Origin: CAZJBS01 sp964544475
Lineage (GTDB): Bacteria; CLD3; SB21
DNA: 64,000 bases
Reading direction: 5' to 3'
Assembly: GCA_964544475.1 (NCBI GenBank)
Contig: CAZJBS010000012.1
Coordinates: 1-64,000, forward strand
How positions within the stretch are numbered: the stretch's first letter is position 1; every line of letters begins with the position of its first letter. The notes under the pieces are model-generated. The model was not told where the DNA came from, did no database searches, and worked only from the letters and a program-made list of their open reading frames with translations. A program made the position numbers and the translations under genes. Below, one piece after another: positions 36,011 to 45,824 of the stretch.

Positions 36011-38242
36011 ATGCGCGATCGCACCGCCGATGTTCTGGCGTTGATGTTGGGACTGTGGCTGACGTGTTTCTATCCGCTGTCGCCGGAGGATCTGTCCTTC
36101 GAGGAAGTCGCCTCCGTCCGCGTGTTTGACCGTCATGGTTACCTCCTGCGGGAAGTTTTGTCCGCCCGGAAGGGACGGGGACATTGGACGCCTCTTCGGG
36201 ACATTTCGCCCAAACTCCTGGATGCGGCCATCGTCGCGGAAGACAAGCGATTCTACCGTCACGGCGGCGTCGATGCGTTTGCTTTGGGACGTGCCATTTG
36301 GCAGAATTTTCGCGCCCGCACGATTGTCAGCGGAGGATCGACGATTACCCAGCAGGTCATCCGCAACCTGTTTCACTATCCGCGCACGGCGTTGCTGAAG
36401 GGGTTGGAGATATGGTATGCCGTTCGGCTTGAACACACGCTTGACAAGCGGGGCATTCTCGAGCAATATTTCAATCGAATTCCCTTCGGAAACCAATGTT
36501 TTGGCGTCGAGGCCGCCGCGCAACTCTATCTTGGCAAATCGTCGCAGGAGGTGACCTGGAATGAAGCGGCGTTCCTGATGGCGCTGCCGAAATCACCGAC
36601 ATCGTACAATCCCTACCGCAACCCGGGCATCTCCGTGAGACGCCGTGAACATATTCTTCAGAAACTCCACGAGACGGGTCTCATCACTGCCGATGAATGG
36701 GATCGGGCGCTTCACGAACCCCTCATTCTGTTTCCAAAATCGTCGCCCTTCAAAGCGGCCCACTTTGTGGAGTGGGTGATGCCGAGGATCGGCGCCCGCA
36801 CAGACGTGCGCACGTCGTTGGATTTGCCGTTGCAGGAGGAAGTGGAGAAGATCATCCGCGGCCATGTGGGTACGCTCGACGATCAGAATGTCACCAACGC
36901 GGCTGTGCTCGTGCTGCACAACGCCACCGGAAAGGTGTTGGCCATGGCCGGTTCCGTGGACTACTTCGACAGCACGCACGATGGGCAATTCAATGCTGTC
37001 TTCGCGAAAAGGCAACCCGGTTCCGCCCTCAAACCGTTCACGTATGCACTGGCGTTTTCAATGGGATACACGCCGGCGACGTTGATTCCGGACGTGGAGA
37101 CGGTCATTCCATCCGGCAGGGGCCAGTTCACACCGCGGAACTATGACAACACATTCCACGGTCCGGTTCGTGCCCGTGTGGCTTTGGCCTGTTCGTACAA
37201 TGTACCGGCTGTCAGGGTGGCACAGGACGTCGGCGTACCGGCCTTGCTATCGAAATTGCGTGAATGTGGCCTGGAGACGCTGACGGAAGATCCTTCGTAC
37301 TACGGGCACGGTTTGACGCTCGGCAATGGCGAAGTGACCTTGTTCGAGTTGACCAGGGCGTATGCCGCGCTGGCCAACGAGGGCACGCTGAGGGATCCGA
37401 CCTGGGACGGAGAGGTGGCGGGGCCGATCCTTCGGCGGAATGTTTTCAACGCACCGATCACCTGGATGATATCGGATATTCTTGCCGATGAGGCGTCGCG
37501 TGCGCCGGCTTTCGGCCACGACAGCCCGTTGAACCTTCCCTTTGAGTGTGCCGTGAAGACCGGCACGTCTTCGGAATTTCGCGACAACTGGACGATCGGC
37601 TACACGACGGAATATACCGTCGGCGTCTGGGCAGGTAATTTTGACAACAAACCCATGAGCGGCATTTCGGGGATAACAGGGGCCGGTCCGATTTTTCACG
37701 ATATCATGATGTATCTCTACGAGAATCGCGTGCCGCCCGCGCGGGTCCGGCCGGCCGGAATCCGTGAAATCACGGTATGCCGTCTCTCAGGAGACCGGGT
37801 CAACCCATTCTGCCCGCACCAAATCAGGGAATATCTGCCGCAGGAAGTCCCGTCATGGCCTGTGTGCCGGCTGCATACCAGCCGGGGTCTTCGCCCCGAC
37901 GCGCTTTCGCCGGTATTCTCCGAATGGCTGCGAAATGCGGACTCAAGAAGGGTCGCTGGTGACAGCGTGAACGCCGGGAAGGAATTGCGAATCACGTACC
38001 CTTTGAACAAAAGCCGATTGAAAATTGACCCTGGCGTCGGGCGATCTCATCAGGCGCTTTTTTTCCAGGCGATCGCTTCCCCGGCCATCACCGAACTGGC
38101 CTGGCAACTGAACGGGCTGGTGATCGAGGGGCAGGGACTGCGAGCCTATTGGCGGGTGGAAAAAGGGGAATACACTCTGAAACTCACAGGGCGGGGACCG
38201 TCGGGTATCGTCGAGGATGAGATTATGTTTTCGGTTGACTGA
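36011..38242 (+). CDS. pbpC: Penicillin-binding protein 1C
   Basis: A 743-residue class A PBP. An N-terminal anchor (VLALMLGLWLTCFYPL) is followed by the GT51 glycosyltransferase domain with EDKRFYRHGGVD (catalytic Glu77) and SGGSTITQQVIRN. The transpeptidase has Ser338 in GSALK, SYN in CSYNVPAVR and KTG at 516-518 (KTGTSSEFRDNW). Residues about 655-743 match the PBP1C-specific C-terminal domain (ITYPLNKSRL... IMFSV). The start at 36011 has GAAGG six bases upstream. PBP1C usually neighbours an alpha-2-macroglobulin-like gene (yfhM type), which is absent here. Confidence 0.95.
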   Translation: MRDRTADVLALMLGLWLTCFYPLSPEDLSFEEVASVRVFDRHGYLLREVLSARKGRGHWTPLRDISPKLLDAAIVAEDKRFYRHGGVDAFALGRAIWQNFRARTIVSGGSTITQQVIRNLFHYPRTALLKGLEIWYAVRLEHTLDKRGILEQYFNRIPFGNQCFGVEAAAQLYLGKSSQEVTWNEAAFLMALPKSPTSYNPYRNPGISVRRREHILQKLHETGLITADEWDRALHEPLILFPKSSPFKAAHFVEWVMPRIGARTDVRTSLDLPLQEEVEKIIRGHVGTLDDQNVTNAAVLVLHNATGKVLAMAGSVDYFDSTHDGQFNAVFAKRQPGSALKPFTYALAFSMGYTPATLIPDVETVIPSGRGQFTPRNYDNTFHGPVRARVALACSYNVPAVRVAQDVGVPALLSKLRECGLETLTEDPSYYGHGLTLGNGEVTLFELTRAYAALANEGTLRDPTWDGEVAGPILRRNVFNAPITWMISDILADEASRAPAFGHDSPLNLPFECAVKTGTSSEFRDNWTIGYTTEYTVGVWAGNFDNKPMSGISGITGAGPIFHDIMMYLYENRVPPARVRPAGIREITVCRLSGDRVNPFCPHQIREYLPQEVPSWPVCRLHTSRGLRPDALSPVFSEWLRNADSRRVAGDSVNAGKELRITYPLNKSRLKIDPGVGRSHQALFFQAIASPAITELAWQLNGLVIEGQGLRAYWRVEKGEYTLKLTGRGPSGIVEDEIMFSVD

Positions 38243-38314
38243 TGCTGGTCGGAAATCCCAATCGGGAATGAAGCGCGGCCTCTGTCAATCATCCATTCTG
38301 AAAAGCCGAATTCC

Positions 38315-39712
38315 TCAATACCCGAACCGGTAACTCAAAGTAGCCTGCAGGCGCACCGTGGACTCTTCGATCTTGTCCATCACGGTCCGGTTAAGGCCGG
38401 GCTGCAGAAAGAGTGCGTTGTACCGGTAGTCGCGATTGGCAATCTCAATGGACGCATCCAGTCTCAACGGTCCTCTTTCAAAACCGGTTCCGATGTCGAA
38501 GACGGATGTCACGAGGGCATCCCCCAGGGGCGACCCGATGTGGGAAAATCCGAAACGCACGGGCGTGTAACCAAAGAACATATGTTCGACGCCAATCCGG
38601 AAATCCCATGTACCGTCGAAATGCGGTCTGTAACCCTTGACTTTCTTTCCGATGGCAACCACGCTGTCGCTGAATGTCTGTTTGTAGGATGGCCAGTCGG
38701 TGTAGTTCATTTCCATCGTGATCCGGGAAAACAAGTCGTTTTCCGGCCTCATTTCGAGTCCGAATGAAAAACGAAAGGGTTGATGGTATGTCACCGAATT
38801 GAACGTCGTGTCGTATCGGGCGTCATACACAAGGACAGGAAGGGCGGACACGGTATCGTGGGCGGTCACAAAGCTGTTGTTGCGCATCTTGAGTTTGAAG
38901 GACGATTCAACGGCGACGCCCAGCAACAGGTGCGGCGTGGCGCGGTAAGAGGCGCCGAAAATCACATTGGTCGAAGAACGGCCTCCAAACGTGTTGTTGA
39001 AATCGATCGTGTCCACCGCCGCGGTGTAGTTGCTATTGATCGTCACATAACGATAGTGATCGCTCATGTCGCCGGGCCTGAGCAGGTTAAGCGTGGCGCC
39101 GACACTGACGTGGTTTTCGTGTTGCCAGGCCATGGACAGAGAATACGTCCTCCAGGTTGCCCGCGAACGGATGATCTGGTTGCCGATGAACGGGTCGCGA
39201 TTGACCGCGGATGACGGCAGTTGGGCGGACAGTCTTTCCTGATATTCGTAATCGTAGGTCACGTAGGCGAAAGAGCCGAGACCGAGGTACAAATTCTGGT
39301 TAAGCTTGTAAAGCATTCCGAAATCCGAGTATCCGAAGACCGGGCTGTTCGTGGCATACACATTGTCAACCTGGTAGCCGCCAAACGTGTCCAACAGGGG
39401 AAAAATGCGGTTTTCGCTGGCCCTCGCGACGACCAGTGACATGTCGGCGTAGGCGATGTTCGTACCGAGGGTCGTTCCGAATGCCTGCCACAAGAGCGCC
39501 GGATTGGTGATCATGGCCGATGCCGCATATGAAGACGCCACGCCGGTATTGCCAAGCGCCATGGACCTGGCATTGTACGACAACCGACGTCCTCCCAGCA
39601 ACCGATCGAAATAAGTCTGGGATGAGGCGGAGGAGGGCATCAGGCACAGGGCGACCGTGCCGGCCACCAAGCCCAACCACATCATTTGGCCAATTCGTCT
39701 CGCGTATTTCAT
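38315..39712 (-). CDS. Outer-membrane beta-barrel protein (PorV/FadL-like)
   Basis: A 465-residue protein with a signal peptide (GLVAGTVALCLMPSSASSQ). The mature N-terminus, LSYNARSMALGNTGVASSY then AMITNPALL, is the recurrent start of PorV/UPF0164 and OmpP1/FadL-like barrels in the FCB group. The remainder is a series of amphipathic beta strands (LYLGLGSFAYVTYDYEY, HVSVGATLNLLR, DFRIGVEHMFFGYTPVRFGF), ending with the aromatic C-terminus YRFGY, as expected for a Bam substrate. It is the last gene of a four-gene operon. Ligand unknown. Confidence 0.78.
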   Translation of the reverse strand: MKYARRIGQMMWLGLVAGTVALCLMPSSASSQTYFDRLLGGRRLSYNARSMALGNTGVASSYAASAMITNPALLWQAFGTTLGTNIAYADMSLVVARASENRIFPLLDTFGGYQVDNVYATNSPVFGYSDFGMLYKLNQNLYLGLGSFAYVTYDYEYQERLSAQLPSSAVNRDPFIGNQIIRSRATWRTYSLSMAWQHENHVSVGATLNLLRPGDMSDHYRYVTINSNYTAAVDTIDFNNTFGGRSSTNVIFGASYRATPHLLLGVAVESSFKLKMRNNSFVTAHDTVSALPVLVYDARYDTTFNSVTYHQPFRFSFGLEMRPENDLFSRITMEMNYTDWPSYKQTFSDSVVAIGKKVKGYRPHFDGTWDFRIGVEHMFFGYTPVRFGFSHIGSPLGDALVTSVFDIGTGFERGPLRLDASIEIANRDYRYNALFLQPGLNRTVMDKIEESTVRLQATLSYRFGY

Positions 39713-39727
39713 GGTTAACCGTCTGCC

Positions 39728-42271
39728 TTAGAAGTTGTAATCAATTTGTAGTCGTATGTCGCTTTGCGTTTTGACAATGCTGGGGAAATCGTACGACGGC
39801 GCCGTGCGGAAGTCGGTCACGCCCGCAACAGGGATCCGGATGTTCTTCGTTCCCGTCAAATCCTCCTGGTGATCGTAGCTGTACTTCAATCGAATGGACA
39901 AATTGCGGCTGACACGCGCAAAGGCGGCAATCCAGAAGCGATTGCCCGTGCGCGGGGCGTTAAAGACCCTGAAATCGGTATCCTCAAAGGTCCAGAAAAA
40001 TCCCCGGTATATTTTGGCGGAGCCGATCATTTTGAATGCGGGGTGGAAATAGTGCGTCCACGAAAGCCCGATCATGTCGCCCGGGGAGCCGGCATTGCCG
40101 CGCGGCGTATCCGAATCGTTGCCCGCGCTGCCATCACCGCCCACGGCGTCCGACAGACGCGGACGGGAAGTGAATTCGGTAAATCCGTTGAAGTACATCA
40201 ATGAAAATTCATCAAACCGGGACAAACGCATCACCAGCGTCAAAACCGTTTCCCGATTCAGGAAGCCGGTTGGTGTCAGGGGATTGTAACCCCGCGACTG
40301 GAACTTATTACGACCCAAAATGCGGAAGTTGTAGAAAGGACGGTATTCAAGTCGGGTGACCCAGCGATAATATCTTGCGTTGTCGGCCACGCGTGTCCAG
40401 GTGTCATACTCCAGTCCGGACAGAAAATTCTCGCTCATCTGATAGCGGACGTTCGTGTACAATCCGCGCTCCGCCTGGGGCTGGAAGGAGGTGCTCCAGA
40501 GTTCGGAATACACGTTGTCCGTCAAATAGAATTCGTCTTCGTAAATCGAACTCTTGAAACGCGCATAGTTGGAAAATGAACGCTGATACGGGTTGTCGTA
40601 CTTCAGATCGTAATCGCGCCAGAGTATCAGGACATTAAAACTGCGGAATTGCGTGTAAGCCAGCAGGACGGTGGCCGTCGGGCTCTTCTGCGAAATCGTT
40701 TGCCGTTGGCCGAGAGGATCCCTGAATACGGAGTCCGGTACAAGCAACCATCCGCGCTCGCCCTGGAATACAAATCGATCCAGCGTCACCGAAAACTCCG
40801 TGCCAAAGACCGACCGCGATGCCCTGGCTTTTCTCCAGGCGCTCGAGGACGCCCTTGATTCGTAGGAAGCGGCAATTTCCGGGTCCACGGAATTGCCAAA
40901 ATCGGTCAGAAAGCGGGATTGGTTGGCCGGGGACACGATCGTCTGGTATTGAAAATCGAGCGGGCGATCATAGAGGCTCTCGTAGTACGTGGCGCCCACG
41001 TACGTACCGGGTTGGAAACTGTACGACAGATGCCCTCCATAGGTCATTTCCGTGACGCTCTTCACCATGTCGTGCGGCACGAGACTATTGGGGGCGTCCG
41101 TGTCTTCGCTGTTGAAACCATAGCTCACGCGCGGCGTCATGACGATCAGGGCCGAAAAAGAGCCATCACTATTAATGACGGCATCCCGTTTGGCATAGGA
41201 ATAAAACGCCTGGCCCTGAAATCCATATCCGGACCATTGCGTCGCCACACCCCGTAACGCAAATTCATTGGTTCTGGAAATGTCGCCAAAAACACCATTG
41301 GGACGGCGCTGGAAACCGAATCCCGACTTGCGCGAGGAGAAAAAGTCGGTGTTTTCCATGACGACGCCCTGCCCGAATGACGCGAGATAATTGCCGAAAA
41401 TGAGCTTGTCCATCGTGAATCCGGAAAACTCATAGTTTTCGATGCTGTAATACCCTTTGAGGTTGTGGAATTCCTGGCCGAGTTTGCGCTCCGCCGAAAA
41501 GCCGGCCCTGTGGTGGATTCCATACGTCAGGCGGGCCTTGTGATAAGAACTCCAGGGCGTGTCTTTCTCAACGAGAGCCGACACGTCTTCGGCGTTGTCC
41601 GACGATCCGGACACAAAAGGGATGTTTTTGTAAATCCAGGTGTAATTGCCGTGCAGGATATCCTTCTCTTCACGGTCCTTGTAGAGCACGAAATCATCGA
41701 TGCTGTTGAATGCGAAACTACCCAGGCCCTGCACGCCCCGAAGGTCGCTGCGGCTCCGGATTTCGTCCTGCGACCTCAGGTGACGCACAATGGCGCCGGC
41801 GTCGATGGGCGTCACATTCGGAAGATTGATCAGGTCAAAGTAGCCGGCCCGATTGATATTGATCGGGTTCACGAGGAGATCGTACCATTCATCGACCAGA
41901 TTTTCGGTCGTTCCCTCATTGGCGCCGGCCCAACGTTCGATCTTGTAATAATTATCTTCCAGGCGCTTCTGGTCCTCATCAAGAACCGGTCTTGCAATAC
42001 GAATCAGCGGCTTGATCCGTTGAAACGTCAGGAAGTCCATGCCCGGCAGGCGATTGAGATCGTAGACACTTTCCAAAGGCCCGCCATAGAGGATTCTCTC
42101 GTAAATGTCTCTGGCGATTTCCTCCGATACCGGCAAACGGCGAATCTCCTCAAGAGACGCCCCATTGATGTCGAGTGGTCGCACGGCCACCGACACGGAA
42201 TCCTGGGCCATCATCACCGGCGCCATCCAGAGTATTGCCAACAGACCTATGAGAATTCGGTGTTGTGTCAT
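39728..42271 (-). CDS. Helix-hairpin-helix plus outer-membrane barrel protein
   Basis: An 847-residue envelope protein. After a signal peptide (LIGLLAILWMAPVMMAQ), residues about 30-190 hold several helix-hairpin-helix repeats of the ComEA kind (DINGASLEEIRRLPV, LNRLPGMDFLTFQRI, NINRAGYFDLINLPNVT, LRGVQGLGSFAFNSID). These normally bind DNA non-specifically, but in FCB genomes they are also fused to barrels with no proven ligand. From about residue 200 the sequence is long beta-strand-rich, aromatic and repetitive, ending IRLQIDYNF as a Bam-type signal. The ATG at 42271 starts the signal peptide. It is 15-16 bp from both neighbours. Confidence 0.78.
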   Translation of the reverse strand: MTQHRILIGLLAILWMAPVMMAQDSVSVAVRPLDINGASLEEIRRLPVSEEIARDIYERILYGGPLESVYDLNRLPGMDFLTFQRIKPLIRIARPVLDEDQKRLEDNYYKIERWAGANEGTTENLVDEWYDLLVNPININRAGYFDLINLPNVTPIDAGAIVRHLRSQDEIRSRSDLRGVQGLGSFAFNSIDDFVLYKDREEKDILHGNYTWIYKNIPFVSGSSDNAEDVSALVEKDTPWSSYHKARLTYGIHHRAGFSAERKLGQEFHNLKGYYSIENYEFSGFTMDKLIFGNYLASFGQGVVMENTDFFSSRKSGFGFQRRPNGVFGDISRTNEFALRGVATQWSGYGFQGQAFYSYAKRDAVINSDGSFSALIVMTPRVSYGFNSEDTDAPNSLVPHDMVKSVTEMTYGGHLSYSFQPGTYVGATYYESLYDRPLDFQYQTIVSPANQSRFLTDFGNSVDPEIAASYESRASSSAWRKARASRSVFGTEFSVTLDRFVFQGERGWLLVPDSVFRDPLGQRQTISQKSPTATVLLAYTQFRSFNVLILWRDYDLKYDNPYQRSFSNYARFKSSIYEDEFYLTDNVYSELWSTSFQPQAERGLYTNVRYQMSENFLSGLEYDTWTRVADNARYYRWVTRLEYRPFYNFRILGRNKFQSRGYNPLTPTGFLNRETVLTLVMRLSRFDEFSLMYFNGFTEFTSRPRLSDAVGGDGSAGNDSDTPRGNAGSPGDMIGLSWTHYFHPAFKMIGSAKIYRGFFWTFEDTDFRVFNAPRTGNRFWIAAFARVSRNLSIRLKYSYDHQEDLTGTKNIRIPVAGVTDFRTAPSYDFPSIVKTQSDIRLQIDYNF

Positions 42272-42287
42272 AAGATGGTGAACCGGC

Positions 42288-43244
42288 TCATTTGGAACTG
42301 AAATCGTAAAGCAAACCAAATTGATGCGTCGGACTCAGGACATTGTGCAGCAGAATGGAGTAGTCACAATGCAATCCCATGGCCCGGACACCAAAGCCAA
42401 CCGTAAAAACATTGGGCGATGACCACAGACCAAATCGGCCCGTGAGTTGGGTGTCCTTCCACTCATAAATATCGATTTCCGTGGCGGCTTTGATACGTGC
42501 CTCGTGGCCGATACTACGTTCGATGCCGACGGCCGTCAAGACGCCGTCATACGGCATGTAGGACACCGCGCCGGATATCTTCTGCGGCAATTCCTTTCGC
42601 TGTCCGGTCGTACCAACCGTGGGTTGGTTGATATTCATAAGGTACGCGCCGATCCAGATACGATCCCGCAACGAGGCCATGAAACCCACGTCCAGTCCGA
42701 CATTGAATGTATGGCCCAGGTCTTGTCCGTCGCCACCCAGGCCGTCGCTGCCGGCGGACATGCCGTAGTCCAGATAATACAGTTTGAGATTGTAACCCAA
42801 CGCAAGCGACGACCGGACATCTTTGAGTACATTGAAGCCATGGGAAAGACCGAAGGCCATTTCGGTGGACATGGTCTCTGAATGGCCGCTGAGCGATTGT
42901 GAGGCGTCCACGCCGCTGCTCAAGCCTTCATAAAAAAGACCGATCGTGCCATAGTCTCTCTCGGTCCCGAGGAGTTTCTGGGTCGAGTACACCACGCCGC
43001 CCATGGCGCTTTTCAGGGACGTCACCGGCAGCACCTGGTAGGAACCGAAGGCCTGCAGGTTCTTTACACGGGCAAGGCCGGCGGGGTTGTGAAAGACCGC
43101 CCAGCCGTCATTGGCGACGGCGACAAACGTGCCGGCAAGCGCCGCGGCCCGAGGTCCTTGCGGGGGCGCTTCCGTGGCCACTTGGGCCTTGACCGAAGCG
43201 ATGGCCAGCCAACTGGCCATGAAACAAATCAACGGTTTTTTCAT
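42288..43244 (-). CDS. PorV/PorQ-like outer-membrane protein
   Basis: A 318-residue protein with a signal peptide (MKKPLICFMASWLAIASVKA). The mature N-terminus has GPRAAALAGTFVAVANDGWA and FHNPAGLARV, the UPF0164/PorV-type sequence also seen in the fourth gene of this operon, then about 12 beta strands and an FGLLYDFSSK end. Proteins of this type are barrels that in some lineages accept C-terminal-domain cargo. The lamin-tail gene just upstream in the same operon could encode such cargo, but that is inference. Confidence 0.75.
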   Translation of the reverse strand: MKKPLICFMASWLAIASVKAQVATEAPPQGPRAAALAGTFVAVANDGWAVFHNPAGLARVKNLQAFGSYQVLPVTSLKSAMGGVVYSTQKLLGTERDYGTIGLFYEGLSSGVDASQSLSGHSETMSTEMAFGLSHGFNVLKDVRSSLALGYNLKLYYLDYGMSAGSDGLGGDGQDLGHTFNVGLDVGFMASLRDRIWIGAYLMNINQPTVGTTGQRKELPQKISGAVSYMPYDGVLTAVGIERSIGHEARIKAATEIDIYEWKDTQLTGRFGLWSSPNVFTVGFGVRAMGLHCDYSILLHNVLSPTHQFGLLYDFSSK

Positions 43245-43268
43245 ACGATCCTCTGATGACGGTCGATG

Positions 43269-45509
43269 TTATTTCAGTTTGGTACCCACCACCACGGGCG
43301 CCGACTTGGTCGAACTCTTGCCGGTCTGCCGGTCGGTCACTTCCACGCTCAAAATGTATGTGCCGATGGGAACGACTTCGGAGGTTTCCCGTGTCCGGCC
43401 GTCCCATTTGCGATAATTCTTCAGTTCATCCTTGCTCTCATCCCGGCCGAGCGCACGTATTTCGTCCGCCAATACGCTGATCAATCGCCCGGACACGTCG
43501 TAAAGGCGTACAATAACGCGCGAATTGGGACCGTAACGGAGCGCGTATTGAATCACTTCGCCGGTTCGTGGATTGAACGGATGCGGCGAGACTTTGATGC
43601 CGGCTTTGGCGCTCGTGACCGCGCCCGCCGTGTCCGGGGAGACGTCCGACGCATAACCCAGCGCAATTTGCGTACTCGGTGAAAAATAGCCGACTATACC
43701 GGAAATCAGGTAGTTCTGATTGGTCGTGAATGTCTGGGAGGCGACGATACCGGCGGCGGATTCAATGCGGACGACAATTGAAGACGTGCCATCGTTGATC
43801 GTGACGTTGGACGATCCGCTGGTGAATGTGAACACCTCGGTCACCGTGCCTTTCGTTTTGATCCATTCGCCCTCGCGGCTGACGTCACTGATCTGGCCGA
43901 ATGAGCCGATCAGTTTTTGGGCAGGCAGCGCCTGATTGGTGGCCACAACGGACACGGTCAGTGGAACCACGGTCGTGTCCGTGACCTCGGTGATGTTTGA
44001 GAATTCCTTGACATAGCCGCGTACGATCACCGAATCACCGCGTTGGACGAGATTGGATGTGGCCGGCGTAAAACTGAAGATCTGAATACCGCGCGTGCCG
44101 TTCCCGGCGCTCTGCACGACGTAAAATTTTCGCTGGGTGGTTGAGAGCTTGCCATCACCAAAAACAGCGATGCCCGCCACGCTGACCGTTTGACCGGTGT
44201 ATTGATAGGGGTTGGCCTGAATGGTCGGGATGTCGACGATATGAAATGTGTCGGTCACGGTATAGGACACCGTATTCGAAAGGGCCACATAGGTGCCGAT
44301 CACGACTTTGACCTGATAGGTGACGGTTGTTCCGGTGGATTGCGGCGGGATCGGCGACGAGGTCTCATACGTGCTGTCATCAATGGCGTTCATCGAGATA
44401 CTGTCCAGAACCGAATTGACGGTACGAAGGAGTTTGACCGTGGGCGTGGTTTCCGATACGACAACCGCCCGTATCGTGACCGGCTGCGTCGGATCGGGAA
44501 TGGTCGGATAATTCCGCAAGGTCCCGAAACGCAGAGGCGTCTGCACGCTGTATTGATAGGACGCAGACATGGCCATGTTGTTTTCGCTGTCGATAACACG
44601 AACAAGGAATGAAACCACGTCACCGGGATTTTTCGGTGGTATGATGCCACGGTAGGTGGAGTCACTGATGTTGGTCATCGTCACCGAATCAGGCGTCGCG
44701 CCGGTCGTGTAGACCACGGAGGCCGAAGTCAGGGAATGGGTATGTCCTATGACGATCTCGACCGTGTCCGATTGGGACGCGGTCGGCGTAAGGGGAAAGT
44801 ACGTCACTGCTCCCAAACGGATGGGTTTCCCTTCAAGAAATTGCCCGGGATTCACGCGGCCGAGCGTGTGATCAGCCTCCAGAGCCGACTGAAGCCATCC
44901 GTCGGAACCATTGTCGTTGACAAGTCCGCCGGACGTCTGATTCGTGAAATAAGCGACTTTGTTGGCGCCCAGGCTCAGGTTGTTGCTCCATTGTCCCGAC
45001 GGCCATCCGGAGATGTCGCCGCCCCAACTAACGATGTCGATCACCGTGCCGCTCGCACTGTCCGGCCCCGAGATCAAAACGGCGTTGTCGGTTCCCGTAA
45101 AATCAAAACTGCCGGTTTGCGTTAGGCTGAAATCCACCGTGGCGCTGTCAGCGAACAAAACAAGCAGGGAATCCGTCGAGGCATCGGTGTCTTCGGCGGG
45201 ATAGGGAAATGTCGCACCCTTGTTGGATACCAAGACGACGCGTGTGTATTGAGGCACGTTTTGCAGAAAGGCGTCGTTCGGGAGTTTTAGGCGACCCTCG
45301 CCGGTTGGTGAAGAACCGTCCGACAAGGTCCATCCGCGCATATCCACGCCGCCGGACTTGGTCACGAGCAATTCCACGGCATCCTTCTGGCCCGAACTGG
45401 AACCCAAAAGGACTTCGTTGATGATCACGTCGTTGGGCGATTGTGCCCATGCGGCTGAAGCAAAAAATGAAACAAGGAACAGTGATTGGATATTGGTTTT
45501 TCTGATCAT
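43269..45509 (-). CDS. Secreted lamin-tail domain protein with FlgD-like C-terminal domain
   Basis: A 746-residue exported protein. A signal peptide (QSLFLVSFFASAAWAQ) is followed by a lamin-tail (LTD) domain over about residues 25-210 (VIINEVLLGSSS, VELLVTKSGGVDMRGWTLSD, SWGGDISGW). The middle has Ig-like segments and a DUF5689/OB-like region (TGQTVSVAGIAVFGDG, VRGYVKEFSNITEV). The last about 95 residues (KVSPHPFNPRTGEVIQYAL, VIVRLYDVSGRLI, YILSVEV) are the FlgD-like/T9SS-type sorting module of the FCB group. Probably surface attached or released. It is first in the operon, with AAGGAG eight bases before the ATG. Confidence 0.82.
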   Translation of the reverse strand: MIRKTNIQSLFLVSFFASAAWAQSPNDVIINEVLLGSSSGQKDAVELLVTKSGGVDMRGWTLSDGSSPTGEGRLKLPNDAFLQNVPQYTRVVLVSNKGATFPYPAEDTDASTDSLLVLFADSATVDFSLTQTGSFDFTGTDNAVLISGPDSASGTVIDIVSWGGDISGWPSGQWSNNLSLGANKVAYFTNQTSGGLVNDNGSDGWLQSALEADHTLGRVNPGQFLEGKPIRLGAVTYFPLTPTASQSDTVEIVIGHTHSLTSASVVYTTGATPDSVTMTNISDSTYRGIIPPKNPGDVVSFLVRVIDSENNMAMSASYQYSVQTPLRFGTLRNYPTIPDPTQPVTIRAVVVSETTPTVKLLRTVNSVLDSISMNAIDDSTYETSSPIPPQSTGTTVTYQVKVVIGTYVALSNTVSYTVTDTFHIVDIPTIQANPYQYTGQTVSVAGIAVFGDGKLSTTQRKFYVVQSAGNGTRGIQIFSFTPATSNLVQRGDSVIVRGYVKEFSNITEVTDTTVVPLTVSVVATNQALPAQKLIGSFGQISDVSREGEWIKTKGTVTEVFTFTSGSSNVTINDGTSSIVVRIESAAGIVASQTFTTNQNYLISGIVGYFSPSTQIALGYASDVSPDTAGAVTSAKAGIKVSPHPFNPRTGEVIQYALRYGPNSRVIVRLYDVSGRLISVLADEIRALGRDESKDELKNYRKWDGRTRETSEVVPIGTYILSVEVTDRQTGKSSTKSAPVVVGTKLK

Positions 45510-45586
45510 CGAAAAAGCTCCTTAAAGACGGCACTGGCGTGACGGGAAAATCGCGACGGTCAAGGTGAGTCCGAAAAACGCCGACT

Positions 45587-45615
45587 TATTTACAACAAAT
45601 GTGTAATTTTTTCAA
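45587..45615 (-). promoter_or_regulatory. Putative sigma70 promoter of the envelope operon
   Basis: TTGAAA, 17 bp, TAAATA on the minus strand, about 78 bp upstream of the lamin-tail ATG. It lies in the 315-bp AT-rich gap 45510-45824, which contains no gene. Confidence 0.5.
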
Positions 45616-45690
45616 GGCCAAACTTGAAAGCTGATTAAAATCATTCTTTTTCTTTTACCCGCACCTTAATTTGAGTCGTGAGTTAAGATG

Positions 45691-45718
45691 TTGATTTATC
45701 AGAATTAATTTTTACAAT
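45691..45718 (+). promoter_or_regulatory. Putative promoter of hemA
   Basis: TTGATT, 16 bp, TACAAT on the plus strand. It predicts a leader of about 100 nt before hemA. Confidence 0.4.
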
Positions 45719-45764
45719 TTTGTGACAATTCGTATTTGGAACCGATGCTGACAATGATTACTAT

Positions 45765-45799
45765 TTCCCGTCCGAGCGGGAATCTGATCGATACAGATT
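45765..45799 (+). promoter_or_regulatory. Two adjacent hairpins in the hemA leader
   Basis: TTCCCG (45765-45770) pairs with CGGGAA (45777-45782), and AATCTG (45781-45786) pairs with CAGATT (45794-45799). The two stems share bases 45781-45782, so they compete slightly. They lie 25-60 nt before the ATG. No known riboswitch class is recognised. Confidence 0.35.
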
Positions 45800-45824
45800 C
45801 AACCACCCCATTCTGCGAGACTTT

